This document shows positions 28,154 through 35,830 of a DNA stretch of 64,000 nucleotides, one piece after another (the stretch's first letter is position 1; each line of letters opens with the position of its first letter). Under the pieces are notes generated by a model that ran no database searches, was not told the origin of the DNA, and saw only the letters and a list, made by a program, of their open reading frames with translations. The translations under genes and the position numbers were made by a program. Origin of the DNA: Bryobacterales bacterium (lineage in GTDB: Bacteria; Acidobacteriota; Terriglobia; Bryobacterales; Bryobacteraceae); contig JADJWL010000009.1 of assembly GCA_016716385.1 (NCBI GenBank), forward strand, positions 1 to 64,000, given 5' to 3'.

Positions 28154-28557
28154 CGGAAGCCCCAGTCCCAGGTCGGTCCGGCATCCACCATGACACCGGC
28201 GTGGACCGGTTCCGGCCGCGACTGCACCGGCGCCTCCCAGCGCATGCCCTCTTCGAACTGCAGCCCCACCATGTAGCGTCCGCTCTGCGGGCGGCAGTGC
28301 CGCACCGATGCCCTGCCCCACAACCGCTCCCGGTCGGCGTGCAAGCGCACTTTCGTTCCCGTCAGGACCGGTTCCGGCAGCTCCACCGCCATGCCACTTT
28401 CCGACAAGTTGATTGCCGGCGCCAACGCCATCCGCGTCATCCCGTCCTGATCCAGCCAGCAAAGGCGAATCATGCAACCGGGGCGCGCGAACCGTTCAGC
28501 CCGGCGGGCATCACTCTTCTTCATCATCAACCTCGAACGTACTGGTGTCCAAACCAT
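28150..28557 (-). CDS. PilZ-domain protein
   Basis: The protein (135 residues from ATG 28557) has GGAGGAG 8 bases upstream; an ATG at 28563 is closer to it. The PilZ fold is visible in RRAERFARPGCMIRL, then INLSESGMAVEL and VGLQFEEG. The RxxxR and (D/N)xSxxG parts needed for c-di-GMP are represented by RRAER and NLSESG. It probably binds c-di-GMP and may act on motility, surface or pilus functions. The 3' ends of this gene and the metalloprotease gene overlap by 4 bases. Confidence 0.75.
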   Translation of the reverse strand: MVWTPVRSRLMMKKSDARRAERFARPGCMIRLCWLDQDGMTRMALAPAINLSESGMAVELPEPVLTGTKVRLHADRERLWGRASVRHCRPQSGRYMVGLQFEEGMRWEAPVQSRPEPVHAGVMVDAGPTWDWGFR

Positions 28558-28692
28558 CGCCATCTCTCCTCCGGCATGCGGGTCAACTCCGTTCCTGTCC
28601 CGCGTCTCCATACCCAGATTATGAGGGGAGTCACCCGTCAGGGGTAGGTTCATTTTCGGTACTATGCGCATCGGCAAGTAATGTAGGGTTTT

Positions 28693-28740
28693 GCTGTAGA
28701 GGCGAGTGGTCCTAAGGTTTTAGTACCCTCGCTCTACTGC
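28693..28740. repeat. 48-base near-perfect palindrome between PilZ gene and cysM operon
   Basis: GTAGAG(G)CGAG (from 28696) pairs with CTCGCTCTAC (ending 28737), and inside it GGTCCTAA pairs with TTAGTACC around a GGTT loop. The result is a long hairpin with one bulge and one or two mismatches. No T tract follows, and the cysM promoter begins 25 bases further on. It could be a REP-like element, a terminator for PilZ-side transcripts or an operator. Confidence 0.55.
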
Positions 28741-28764
28741 GTTCCCGGTACGATCCCCTGAATC

Positions 28765-28793
28765 TTGACAGGGTTGCAGGGGATAGTTACAAT
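28765..28793 (+). promoter_or_regulatory. Strong sigma-70-type promoter for the cysM-mec-cysO operon
   Basis: TTGACA (28765-28770) and TACAAT (28788-28793) are separated by exactly 17 bases, the best promoter match seen in the window. Transcription would start near 28800, giving a leader of about 24 bases before ATG 28824. Confidence 0.7.
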
Positions 28794-28806
28794 TGACACT
28801 GTAACT
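28785..28806. promoter_or_regulatory. Operator-like inverted repeat over the cysM promoter
   Basis: AGTTACA (28785-28791) and TGTAACT (28800-28806) form a perfect 7-bp inverted repeat with an 8-base spacer, covering the -10 box and the expected start point. This is a typical repressor site position. The repressor is not identifiable; no regulator gene is adjacent. Confidence 0.5.
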
Positions 28807-28823
28807 TCTTTTCTATCAGTCAC

Positions 28824-29765
28824 ATGCTCGAAGTGTCCGCCGCTCCAGCCCGATCGGCTTCGATCCTCGAAAACGTGGGGAAAACGCCGCTCGTGCGCCT
28901 TGAGCGAATCCCGCGCGACCTGCCGGGCATCGAGATCTATGGGAAGGCGGAATACTTCAATCCGGGCGGATCGGTCAAGGACCGGCCGGCGTTGAACATG
29001 ATCCGCCAAGGGGAGCGCGATGGGCTGCTCAATCCCGGGCGCACCATCCTCGACGCCACGAGCGGGAACACCGGCATCGCCTACGCCATGATCGGCGCGG
29101 CTCTGGGTTACCGGATCAAGCTGTGCCTGCCGGCCAATGCGTCCCCGGAACGGAAGCGGATCTTGAAGGCATACGGGGCGGAAGTCATCCTGACGAATCC
29201 CGGCGAGGGGTCGGACGGCGCGATTCAAGCGTGCCGCACGATCTACGCGAGCGATCCGGATCGCTACTTCTATCCCGATCAGTACAACAACCCGGCCAAC
29301 TGGAAAGCCCACTTCGAAACGACCGGCCCGGAGATTCTCGACCAGACCGGCGGGCGCGTGACGCACTTCGTCGCGGGCCTGGGCACAAGCGGCACGTTCA
29401 TGGGGGTAACGCGGCGGATGCGGCGCGACCTGCCGCCGGTGCGCTGCTATTCGATGCAACCCGCGACGGGCTTTCACGGTCTTGAAGGGCTGAAGCACAT
29501 GCCTGCCTCGATCGTGCCGGGCATTTATGACCCCGGTGCCGGCGACGGCAACTTCTGGGTCGAGACGGAAGACGCGCACACGATGGTCCGGCGCCTGGCG
29601 CGCGAGGAAGGGCTGCTGGTGGGGATTTCGGCCGGCGCCAACGTGCACGCCGCCCTGCGGCTGGGACGGGAACTGGCCGGGCGGGGCGAGCGCGCCGTGA
29701 TCGTGACGGTGCTCTGCGACAGCGCGGACAAGTATTTGAGCGAACATTTCTGGGACGAAGAATGA
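28824..29765 (+). CDS. cysM: Cysteine synthase CysM-like (CysO-dependent type)
   Basis: The 313-residue fold-type II PLP enzyme has LENVGKTPLVRLERIP at the start, the PLP Lys52 in NPGGSVKDRPAL and the TSGNTGIAYAM loop. Context rather than sequence alone points to the mycobacterial type, in which CysM uses O-phosphoserine and the thiocarboxylate of the carrier CysO. The next genes are Mec and CysO homologues. The stop overlaps the mec start by ATGA. A conventional O-acetylserine sulfhydrylase role cannot be excluded. Confidence 0.88.
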   Translation: MLEVSAAPARSASILENVGKTPLVRLERIPRDLPGIEIYGKAEYFNPGGSVKDRPALNMIRQGERDGLLNPGRTILDATSGNTGIAYAMIGAALGYRIKLCLPANASPERKRILKAYGAEVILTNPGEGSDGAIQACRTIYASDPDRYFYPDQYNNPANWKAHFETTGPEILDQTGGRVTHFVAGLGTSGTFMGVTRRMRRDLPPVRCYSMQPATGFHGLEGLKHMPASIVPGIYDPGAGDGNFWVETEDAHTMVRRLAREEGLLVGISAGANVHAALRLGRELAGRGERAVIVTVLCDSADKYLSEHFWDEE

Positions 29766-30181
29766 TTCATATCGACGGGGGTCCGTGGGAGCAGATGGTC
29801 GCGCATGCGCGGCGCACGTATCCGAACGAGTGCTGCGGCGCGATGCTGGGCACGCAGCAGAACGGCAGGAAGCACGTGACGGTGGCGATGGAACTGGAAA
29901 ACGCCAGCGAGGGTTCGCAGCGCGCACGCTACGAGCTGCGCCAGGAAGACCTGCTGCGCGCCGACTCCGAGGCGCGCCGCCTGGGGCTCGACCTGATCGG
30001 CATCTATCACTCGCATCCCGACTGCGACGCGTACTTCTCCGAGACGGATCTGAAGAATTCCTGCCCATGGTATTCTTTCGTGGTTCTCTCGGTGCGCGGC
30101 GCGGAGTTCGATCATGCCAATAGCTGGCTGCCCAACTTCGAGCAGACCAGCGCTGAGAAAGAAGAATTGACTTATGGCTAA
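29762..30181 (+). CDS. mec: JAMM/MPN+ metalloprotease Mec (CysO-cysteine hydrolase type)
   Basis: The 139-residue protein has the full JAMM set: Glu23 in NECCGAMLG, and His83-Ser-His85-Pro with Ser93 and Asp96 (YHSHPDCDAYFSETD). In mycobacteria Mec releases cysteine from the CysO-Cys adduct. Here the carrier is fused at its Gly-Gly to MoeZ, so this zinc protease could also free the carrier, as JAMM proteins do for some ThiS-like precursors. That extra role is inference. The start overlaps cysM and the end overlaps the next gene by 8 bases, indicating tight coupling. Confidence 0.88.
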   Translation: MIHIDGGPWEQMVAHARRTYPNECCGAMLGTQQNGRKHVTVAMELENASEGSQRARYELRQEDLLRADSEARRLGLDLIGIYHSHPDCDAYFSETDLKNSCPWYSFVVLSVRGAEFDHANSWLPNFEQTSAEKEELTYG

Positions 30182-30581
30182 GGTTTTGATTCCCACACCG
30201 CTGCGGCAGTTCGCCGGGCAGCAGGACAGTGTCGACGCCGCGGGCGCCACCATCGGCGAGGTCCTCGATGCGCTCACCGGGCAGCATCCCGATCTGCGCC
30301 GCAACCTGTTTACCGATGAGGGCAAGCTGCGCAGCTTTGTCAACGTGTATCTGAACGACGAGGACATCCGGTACCTCGACAAGGACAAGACAGCCGTGAA
30401 GGACGGCGACACGGTGTCGATCGTGCCGTCGATTGCCGGAGGCGCACCGGTGGAGACGCAGGCGCCGCCGGCGACGCTGTCGAAGGACGAGATCCTGCGC
30501 TACAGCCGCCATCTGATCATGCCGGAAGTCGGCATGGAAGGGCAGTTGAAGCTGAAGCAGGCGAAGGTGCTGCTGATCGGG
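30174..30581 (+). CDS. cysO: CysO-like sulfur carrier fused to start of MoeZ/ThiF domain (reading frame breaks after this)
   Basis: Residues 1-90 are a ubiquitin-like sulfur carrier close to CysO: KVLIPTPLRQFAGQQDSV, LRSFVNVYLNDEDIR and the end TVSIVPSIAGG, with Gly89-Gly90 at 30438-30443. Instead of stopping there the frame continues through a linker (APVETQAPPATLSKDE) into the ThiF/MoeB start (RYSRHLIMPEVGMEGQ...AKVLLIG). The sequence then loses the frame at 30579-30581, where one extra G seems present. As written, the frame would run on out of phase to 31235. With one G removed the fusion reads to 31611 as a 478-residue CysO-MoeZ protein. Confidence 0.82.
30579..30581 (+). other. Single-base frameshift in cysO-moeZ fusion
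   Basis: The sequence ATCGGGCACCGGCGGCCTG should read ATCGG-CACCGGCGGCCTG to give the nucleotide-binding loop IGTGGLGAPLGLYLAAAG of ThiF proteins. One G in the GGG run is surplus. Everything before and after is intact coding sequence, so this is either a very recent mutation or an assembly error. Confidence 0.75.
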
Positions 30582-31611
30582 CACCGGCGGCCTGGGCGCA
30601 CCGCTCGGGCTCTACCTGGCGGCGGCCGGCGTGGGCCGCATCGGCCTGGTGGATTTCGACGTGGTCGACTACACGAACCTGCAGCGGCAGGTGATCCACG
30701 GCACGAGCGACGTGGGGCGCAAGAAGCTCGACTCGGCGGCCGATTCGATGCGCGAGATCAACCCGTTCATCGAGATCGACAAGTACGAAGTGGCGCTGAC
30801 GAGCGAGAACGCGATGGAGATCCTGAAGGACTACGATCTCGTCATCGACGGCACGGACAACTTCCCCACACGCTACCTGGTGAACGACGCGTGTGTGCTG
30901 CTGGGCAAGCCCAACGTATACGGCTCGATCTTCCGCTTCGAAGGACAGGCGACGGTATTCGCCTTCGAGAACGGGCCGTGCTACCGGTGCCTGTACCCGG
31001 AGCCGCCGCCTCCGGGGCTGGTGCCGAGTTGCGCCGAGGGCGGTGTGCTGGGCATCCTGCCGGGGATCATCGGCCTGGTGCAGGCGACCGAAGCGGTGAA
31101 GCTGATCCTCGGCAAGGGCGAGCCGCTGGTGGGCCGGCTGATGCTCTACGATGCGCTGGGCATGCGGTTCCGCGAGTTGAAGCTGCGCAAGAATCCCGAA
31201 TGCCCGATTTGCGGAGACAACCGGACGATTCATGAGCTGATCGATTACCACCAGTTCTGCGGCATCCCGCAGCAGCAGGAAGAGGTGTTCCAGGCGGGCG
31301 ACACGGATCCGCTCGAATTGAAGCAGCGGATGGACCGGGGCGACCGGTTTGTGCTGATCGACGTGCGCGAGCCCCACGAATACCAGATCTGCTCGATTCC
31401 GATGGCGACGCTGATCCCGCTGGGGGAACTGCCGAAGCGCGTGCACGAGCTCGACTCGGCGGATGAAATCATCTGTCATTGCAAGAGCGGCATGCGCAGC
31501 GCCAAAGCGGTGGACTTCCTGAAGCAGGCGGGCTTCAAGAAGGTGCGCAACATGCGCGGGGGCATCCTTGCCTGGAGCGACAAAGTCGACCCGGCGGTTC
31601 CGAAGTACTAA
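30582..31611 (+). CDS. moeZ: MoeZ-like ThiF adenylyltransferase with C-terminal rhodanese domain (downstream part of fusion)
   Basis: An independent start would be ATG 30631 (326 residues), but homology begins at the frameshift. Visible features include LVDFDVVDYTNLQRQVIHG and DGTDNFPTRYLVNDACVLL. Zinc-type cysteine pairs are CYRCLYP and CPICGDN, and the catalytic Cys lies in SCAEGGVLG. A rhodanese domain follows from about 31300 with the active Cys in CHCKSGMRSAKAV. It should adenylate the carrier C-terminus and transfer sulfur to make the thiocarboxylate used by CysM. It is the last gene of the operon. Confidence 0.88.
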
Positions 31612-31804
31612 GGCGCTGCGCGGGGTGATCGGGCCGGCTGGAGGCGCAGACGGCCCGGGTACGGCGGCATCTCGCGGCGGATGCTCGGGTGCGAACGAAT
31701 CCGCAAGCATCCGCCGGCTGGCGCGGGGCGGCTATGGACCCAATCTGCCGGTATCCATTTGCACGCCGGCCGGGCCACGACCCGAACGACCGCTCTGACT
31801 TCAA
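31612..31804. other. Non-coding or decayed stretch with diverged repeat copy
   Basis: No convincing gene is seen. Bases around 31712-31752 (ATCCGCCGGCTGGCGCGG) resemble 33450-33475, marking one end of a diverged direct repeat shared with the region near 33.4-33.7 kb. Confidence 0.4.
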
Positions 31805-32307
31805 TCAATCATCAATCACCTGCATCAACCAGCCAGTCACAAACACCGCAAAGAAGAGCCCGATGGTGATCTTCACCTGGAACTGGTTGCGCTTCCGGTA
31901 ACGGAGGCCAGACCAGTCCCAACACAGCGAAGATTGTGGGCGCCATGGCCGGGCTGCCGTCAAAGCGGGTGGCAGCGCCAGGGTCGCCGGATCGCGCGAT
32001 GACGAGGGCCATGCTGACGATGATCGGGGTCATCAGCGCCAACAGGAGACTGCCCACACCGACCAGCGCCCAGCCGCGCTGCCGAATCACGCGCGTGGTC
32101 TTGGAGCGGAATCGCGCAACAAGGACAATCGGTTTGGGGTTCGCTCCCCTGGTAACCGCATACGCAACAACTTCGCGTTTGGCCGGCGGGTTCCATACCC
32201 AGATGATGATTCCAGGACGCGCGTGCAGGGTACAAGAGCATCCGGGTGGGGAAGGTGGATTGCCCGCGCCCCATCCAAGCCCACCGAGACCACCATTGGC
32301 CGACCAA
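31805..32307 (-). pseudogene. Decayed zinc-ribbon membrane protein gene
   Basis: Three successive frames must be joined to see one protein. A zinc-ribbon-like segment (CCVCGYQG...CPCCAIPL) is encoded around 32100-32165. Membrane spans follow in a second frame (WALVGVGSLLLALMTPII and MAPTIFAVLGLV), and the C-terminal end lies in a third (YRKRNQFQVKITIGLFFA to MQVIDD, stop at 31805). Each join needs a one-base shift. The pattern is a small zinc-ribbon plus transmembrane protein that has lost its frame at least twice. The family is not known to me. Confidence 0.55.
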
Positions 32308-32513
32308 CCGGCTTTGCCGAACGGCGGGCGCCAGGCAGCGACTGGTTCCTCCCTCGCTGTGAGTGTGGCCTGCCCTTTCACCCAGAGTATGGCATAGCAG
32401 CGTACGGCTGAAGGAGGACTGCGGTTCGGATCATGCTGGTTTCGTGGGCGTTGTTGGATTCGTGAAGGCCGTGAATCGCCCTCGCGGACCGTTCGCCTGC
32501 GCGTCGCTGCCGA

Positions 32514-33252
32514 TCAAGCAGCCCGCCGCAGGTTCCTCCTGATCTCGAGGAACGCCTTCAGCCGTGGGGTGAGCCGTGGGGCGCGGCGGCGGGTGTTGAG
32601 GCAGCGGGTGCAGGCCGCGGGCCGGGGGCTGGGTGCTTCGGAAATTGGGTTCGTTTTTGCAATTTCCGGTGATGGCGCAGGCTCTTCCCTGCCCGGCGGC
32701 TCGGGTTCGACGGACGAAATGGGTTCGATTTCGCGATTTTGCTGCAGGGGCATCTCCCGGCGCAGCATGCGGAGGGAACGGGCGATCTGGCGCTCGACGA
32801 TGGCGGCGTGCTTCTGGAGACGCTCCAGGATCCGGCTGCCGGAGGCGTCGGCGGGCCAGGTATCGGCCAGGAGCCGGCTGGCGATCTCGTCGTGCTCGGC
32901 GGGGTCGTCTGGGAGAGGCTGATTGCCCCAGAAGTTCTGCCAGGCCTCGTCGATTTGCGATTGAGCGATGGCGCACTCCATGCGGGCGATTCGCTGGGAG
33001 AGCCACAATTGGCGGGCGTAGCGGGTGACGAGGATTTGCTGGTGAGCGGATTGCGGCTGGAAATCCTCGATCAGGCCGTCGAGGAGGGCCTGGAATTCGG
33101 CCGGGGCTTCGACGCCGGTGAGGACGAGGTGCCGGGAGAAGAGTCCGGTGACGGCGGCATTGCACGACGACGCGGCCTTGCCTTCGAGTGCGGGGACCCG
33201 TAGAATTCTGAGCATTGCGACGATTGGCGGCGATTTGTTTTTCGGTTGCCAT
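32514..33252 (-). pseudogene. 'MATEKQ' family hypothetical gene, frameshifted
   Basis: ATG 33252 opens MATEKQIAANRRNAQNSTG, the start of a multicopy hypothetical family in Solibacter-type genomes. About 60 bases later (near 33190) the frame shifts, and the body continues in another frame: GKAASSCNAAVTGLFSRHLV, LLDGLIEDFQPQSAHQQILV, SQRIARMECAIAQSQID, to the stop at 32514. One base is gained or lost near CCGCACTCGAAGG. The middle is a helical domain and the tail is Pro/Arg-rich with NREIEPISSVEPEPP. The function of the family is unknown. Confidence 0.65.
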
Positions 33253-34147
33253 TGGGGGAGTCCTTTCAGTTGCAGGATGGCATGGGGATGCAAGTGGACG
33301 GATGCGGCGCCCGGCGACGCACCCGCGTGGCCGGCATCCTCAGTTTCCACTGGCTCCCTTTCATAATCCCAACAATATCATGACATACTCAGAAATACAA
33401 AACAATTTCGAGTCCCGGAAGTACCCGTGAGTTCCGGAAACACGGCAACCGCATCCGCCCGCTGGCGCGGGTCGGCTATCGCAGTCGTTGATTCTCCGCA
33501 GATCAATTTGGTTCGATGGCCGCCAGTGTATGAGCGACTGTGGCCTGCCCTTTCACCCGAAGGATGGCACGGCAAGGTGAGGGCGGTGGAAGATTACTGT
33601 TCGGATCATCCTATTGATTTCGTTGGTGTTGATGATTGACAAAAGCTGTGAATCACCCTCGCGGCCTTTCCGGCTGTGGATCACGCGGCCCGGGGGCCGA
33701 TGAAGATTGAGATGTCTTTAGATTGTTGATTGCCACTAAACCTCCACGTTCCTGTCCTCTCCTTGAGTTCCTTGAACCTCTGCTTCAAGATCTTAAGATC
33801 AGAGAGAAACCGCTGACAGCCAATTCGACATTGAGGAGTGTCCCCGAAATCTCCCCAAAGCTGTCGCACACTGTGGGACCGGTGCTGCAGGCGACACCAG
33901 ACCGAGGACCGGCACAAGCCGGTCCGACAGCGGGCGACCATTGGGGACGGACCGTCGCCCAGAGCCGGGAGCGCTGTGGACTTCGACACATTAAAAGTGC
34001 ACAATGATCACTTGTACGTGGTGTCACCTTGAGAAATGGGCGGCAGGCGCGCCGTTGCCGGAGTGGAGGCGCTCAGCGGCCTGGCGGCAAGCCGTTCGTT
34101 TACTGCATGATACGGGTTGGCGGGCGACGATTGGAACACAGGGGAGT

Positions 34148-34167
34148 CTGTTCCGAATTCGGAACAG
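34148..34167. promoter_or_regulatory. Operator-like 20-base perfect palindrome, copy 1
   Basis: CTGTTCCGAATTCGGAACAG is a perfect palindrome. Its 18-base core TGTTCCGAATTCGGAACA recurs at 34252-34273 with the outer bases changed. The two centres are 105 bases apart, about ten helical turns, so two regulator dimers would sit on the same face of the DNA. They lie upstream of the RHS operon. Confidence 0.6.
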
Positions 34168-34251
34168 CGATAAGTAGCTATCGAATCAATTAGATGCCAT
34201 TGCCATGAATAGCGAAGTGATTGAAAAGACTCGAACTCCTGTTGCTCCGTA

Positions 34252-34273
34252 CTTGTTCCGAATTCGGAACAAG
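34252..34273. promoter_or_regulatory. Operator-like 22-base perfect palindrome, copy 2
   Basis: The palindrome reads CTTGTTCCGAAT then TCGGAACAAG and is perfect over 22 bases; it shares the TGTTCCGAATTCGGAACA core with 34148-34167. The palindrome ends 310 bases before the first gene of the RHS operon; a promoter-like pair lies about 48 bases downstream. Confidence 0.6.
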
Positions 34274-34582
34274 GTGGACGTTTTTGGAGAGTATTCTATC
34301 GTTGTGTACAGAAAAATCTGTTGACGGTTGAACGGGGTTCGCATACTCTGTGGAAGACTTCGGGCGTGCGCCTTGGAAGGCATCGTTCGCAGGCGCTCAG
34401 CGAGTGCGGCGGGTCCCAGACCCAGTGCGAGCGCGCGCCGGATTGTCGAGCACAGCAAGAGAGCAGTAGAGGGTGAATTTGCGTGCCCTTCGAGAGCAAT
34501 ACATGGCGGAAGGGCTTCGCTTTCAAGGCCACGAATCTGACGGACTGGGCGCGAGGGCTGCGTCAAAGAAGGGGCAAGAGGA

Positions 34583-35404
34583 ATGAAAGCTAAGAAGCAC
34601 TGGTTGCCGCTCATGGTAGCGGGTCTGTTGCTTGCGGCGGGTGGCAGCCGGGTTGCGAGCCAGACCCTGTCATCCGCCTACGTTGAGCACATTCGTCTGG
34701 GCGACAGACTCGTGGCGAGCGTCGGAGCGCCCGCTGTACGCTTCCAGGACTGGGTGTTCACCGATCCCTGGTCACCGTACCATCCATTCCGGAAGTTCGC
34801 GGACCTGATGCATAGTCACGCCATCACGAATGGGTGTTGGCTCAACCCGCCGCAGTTCTGCGCGGACTCGGACATTACGCGGAATTCGGTAGCGGTGTTC
34901 GCGATCCGGGCCTGGTCGGTGCGGAGGTGGGGAGCGCCGGAGGCGTGGAGCCAGCATGAGCCCCATAGTACGGTCCCCTATTTCGACGATGTTCCCCCGT
35001 CTCACGGGGATTTCAAGTACATCCAGAAGATGTGGGAGCTGGGGATCACGGCTGGGTGCGGCTACCGGCGGTATTGCCCGTCACACACTACGTCGAATAA
35101 GGATATTGCCGTGTTCAGCATCCGGGCCAGAACGCTTGCGGACAAGAATTGCGTCGCGAACCCCTGGCCCAGTACGTGCCTCGTCCCGGCTAACCAGACG
35201 CAGGCGTATTTTACCGATGTAGGGACGCAGCACCCGAACTTCTACTGGGCGCAGCTTGCGGTGGAGCTCCAGGGGATGAATCCGAGCGTGGCGGTCCTGG
35301 GCTGTCCTTCGGGACCGGGGTACTTCTGCGGCGAGACGGCGAGCAAGCGCGCCCAGATTGCCGCGTTCGTGGTGCGCACGATACTGGCTGACGAAACCTA
35401 CTGA
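34583..35404 (+). CDS. Exported SLH-like repeat protein, first gene of RHS operon
   Basis: The 273-residue protein has a signal peptide (LPLMVAGLLLAAGGSRVAS) and three S-layer-homology-like repeats of the acidobacterial sort. The clearest reads PYFDDVPPSHGDFKYIQKMW then ELGITAGCGYRRYCPS and IAVFSIRAR; others contain ITNGCWLNPPQFC and AYFTDVGTQHPNFYWAQLAV. Conserved cysteine pairs (GCG..YC, GCP..FC) are typical. It probably sits at the cell surface. The next gene begins 12 bases after its stop, so it is co-transcribed with the RHS toxin; a display or anchoring role is inference. Confidence 0.75.
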   Translation: MKAKKHWLPLMVAGLLLAAGGSRVASQTLSSAYVEHIRLGDRLVASVGAPAVRFQDWVFTDPWSPYHPFRKFADLMHSHAITNGCWLNPPQFCADSDITRNSVAVFAIRAWSVRRWGAPEAWSQHEPHSTVPYFDDVPPSHGDFKYIQKMWELGITAGCGYRRYCPSHTTSNKDIAVFSIRARTLADKNCVANPWPSTCLVPANQTQAYFTDVGTQHPNFYWAQLAVELQGMNPSVAVLGCPSGPGYFCGETASKRAQIAAFVVRTILADETY

Positions 35405-35416
35405 CGGAGACCGCCA

Positions 35417-35830
35417 ATGAAGCTCAAGATGGCAATAGCTGTGCTGATGACTGGGATCGGCCTTGGCGCGAGCGCCATGGCCCAGGGCCCCGGGACCGAC
35501 GTAGGGAGGACGCAGGAACGAACTCTCTTGCTGGTCCTGACGGGGAATGGATTCGCGCAGAAGGAGTTCACCATTGCGGCCGGTGTAACGCGGATTTTGG
35601 TGAGGCACCGCCTGCCCGTGGATCTGACGTTGCGGCTGAATCGAGAGGCCGGGCCCGTGTTGCGCGAGGCGGCTGTCAAGGTGGCGAACCGGAGGTGGAA
35701 TGAGGCGGTCCTTTTCAGCCCGGGGCGATACAGGGTTGAGGTCGCGGAGGCGCCGGAGTGGCATTGCGTTCTGACCGTGGTGGCGCGGACGGGGCAACCG
35801 GAAGCCGGAGAAGAGGAGAGACGGCGATGA
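35417..35830 (+). CDS. Small exported protein of RHS operon, unknown
   Basis: The 137-residue product has a signal peptide (AIAVLMTGIGLGASAMAQ) and an all-beta pattern (RTLLLVLTGNGFAQKEFTIA; RILVRHRLPVDLTLRL; RYRVEVAEAPEWHCVLTVV) that recalls cupredoxin or Ig-like folds, with no metal site that I can identify. GGAG lies about 8 bases before the ATG. The stop overlaps the RHS start by ATGA. A chaperone or docking role for the toxin is possible but unproven. Confidence 0.7.
   Translation: MKLKMAIAVLMTGIGLGASAMAQGPGTDVGRTQERTLLLVLTGNGFAQKEFTIAAGVTRILVRHRLPVDLTLRLNREAGPVLREAAVKVANRRWNEAVLFSPGRYRVEVAEAPEWHCVLTVVARTGQPEAGEEERRR

Larger units (their letters stand above)
33253..34582. other. Long gene-poor region with diverged repeat, small hairpins and two operator palindromes
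   Basis: No supported gene is present. Bases 33538-33660 resemble 32367-32490 (both contain TGTGGCCTGCCCTTTCACCC and a GTGAATC-CCCTCGCGG end), so this is one copy of a diverged repeat. A minus-strand tail-like fragment near 33690-33840 (LKILKQRFKELKERTGTWRF) may be the remains of another gene. An 8-bp hairpin lies at 33906-33925 (GGACCGGC/GCCGGTCC). The right part holds the palindromes at 34148 and 34252 and a weak promoter-like pair TTGACG/TACTCT at 34321-34349. Confidence 0.5.

Noticed and set aside
29762..30181. JAMM protein considered as a DNA repair RadC-type protein
   Set aside because: It is far shorter than RadC, lacks the helix-hairpin-helix part, and sits between CysM and CysO homologues with the ECCG start of Mec.
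33681..34004. Minus-strand frame of about 107 codons with a plausible tail (LKILKQRFKELKERTG)
   Set aside because: Only the last 50 residues look protein-like, there is no start signal or known family, and it lies in decayed repeat DNA; described within the gene-poor region instead.
33985..34035. Sequence ATTAAAAGTGCACAATGATC resembling an insertion-sequence end
   Set aside because: No partner inverted repeat, target duplication or transposase remnant was found nearby.
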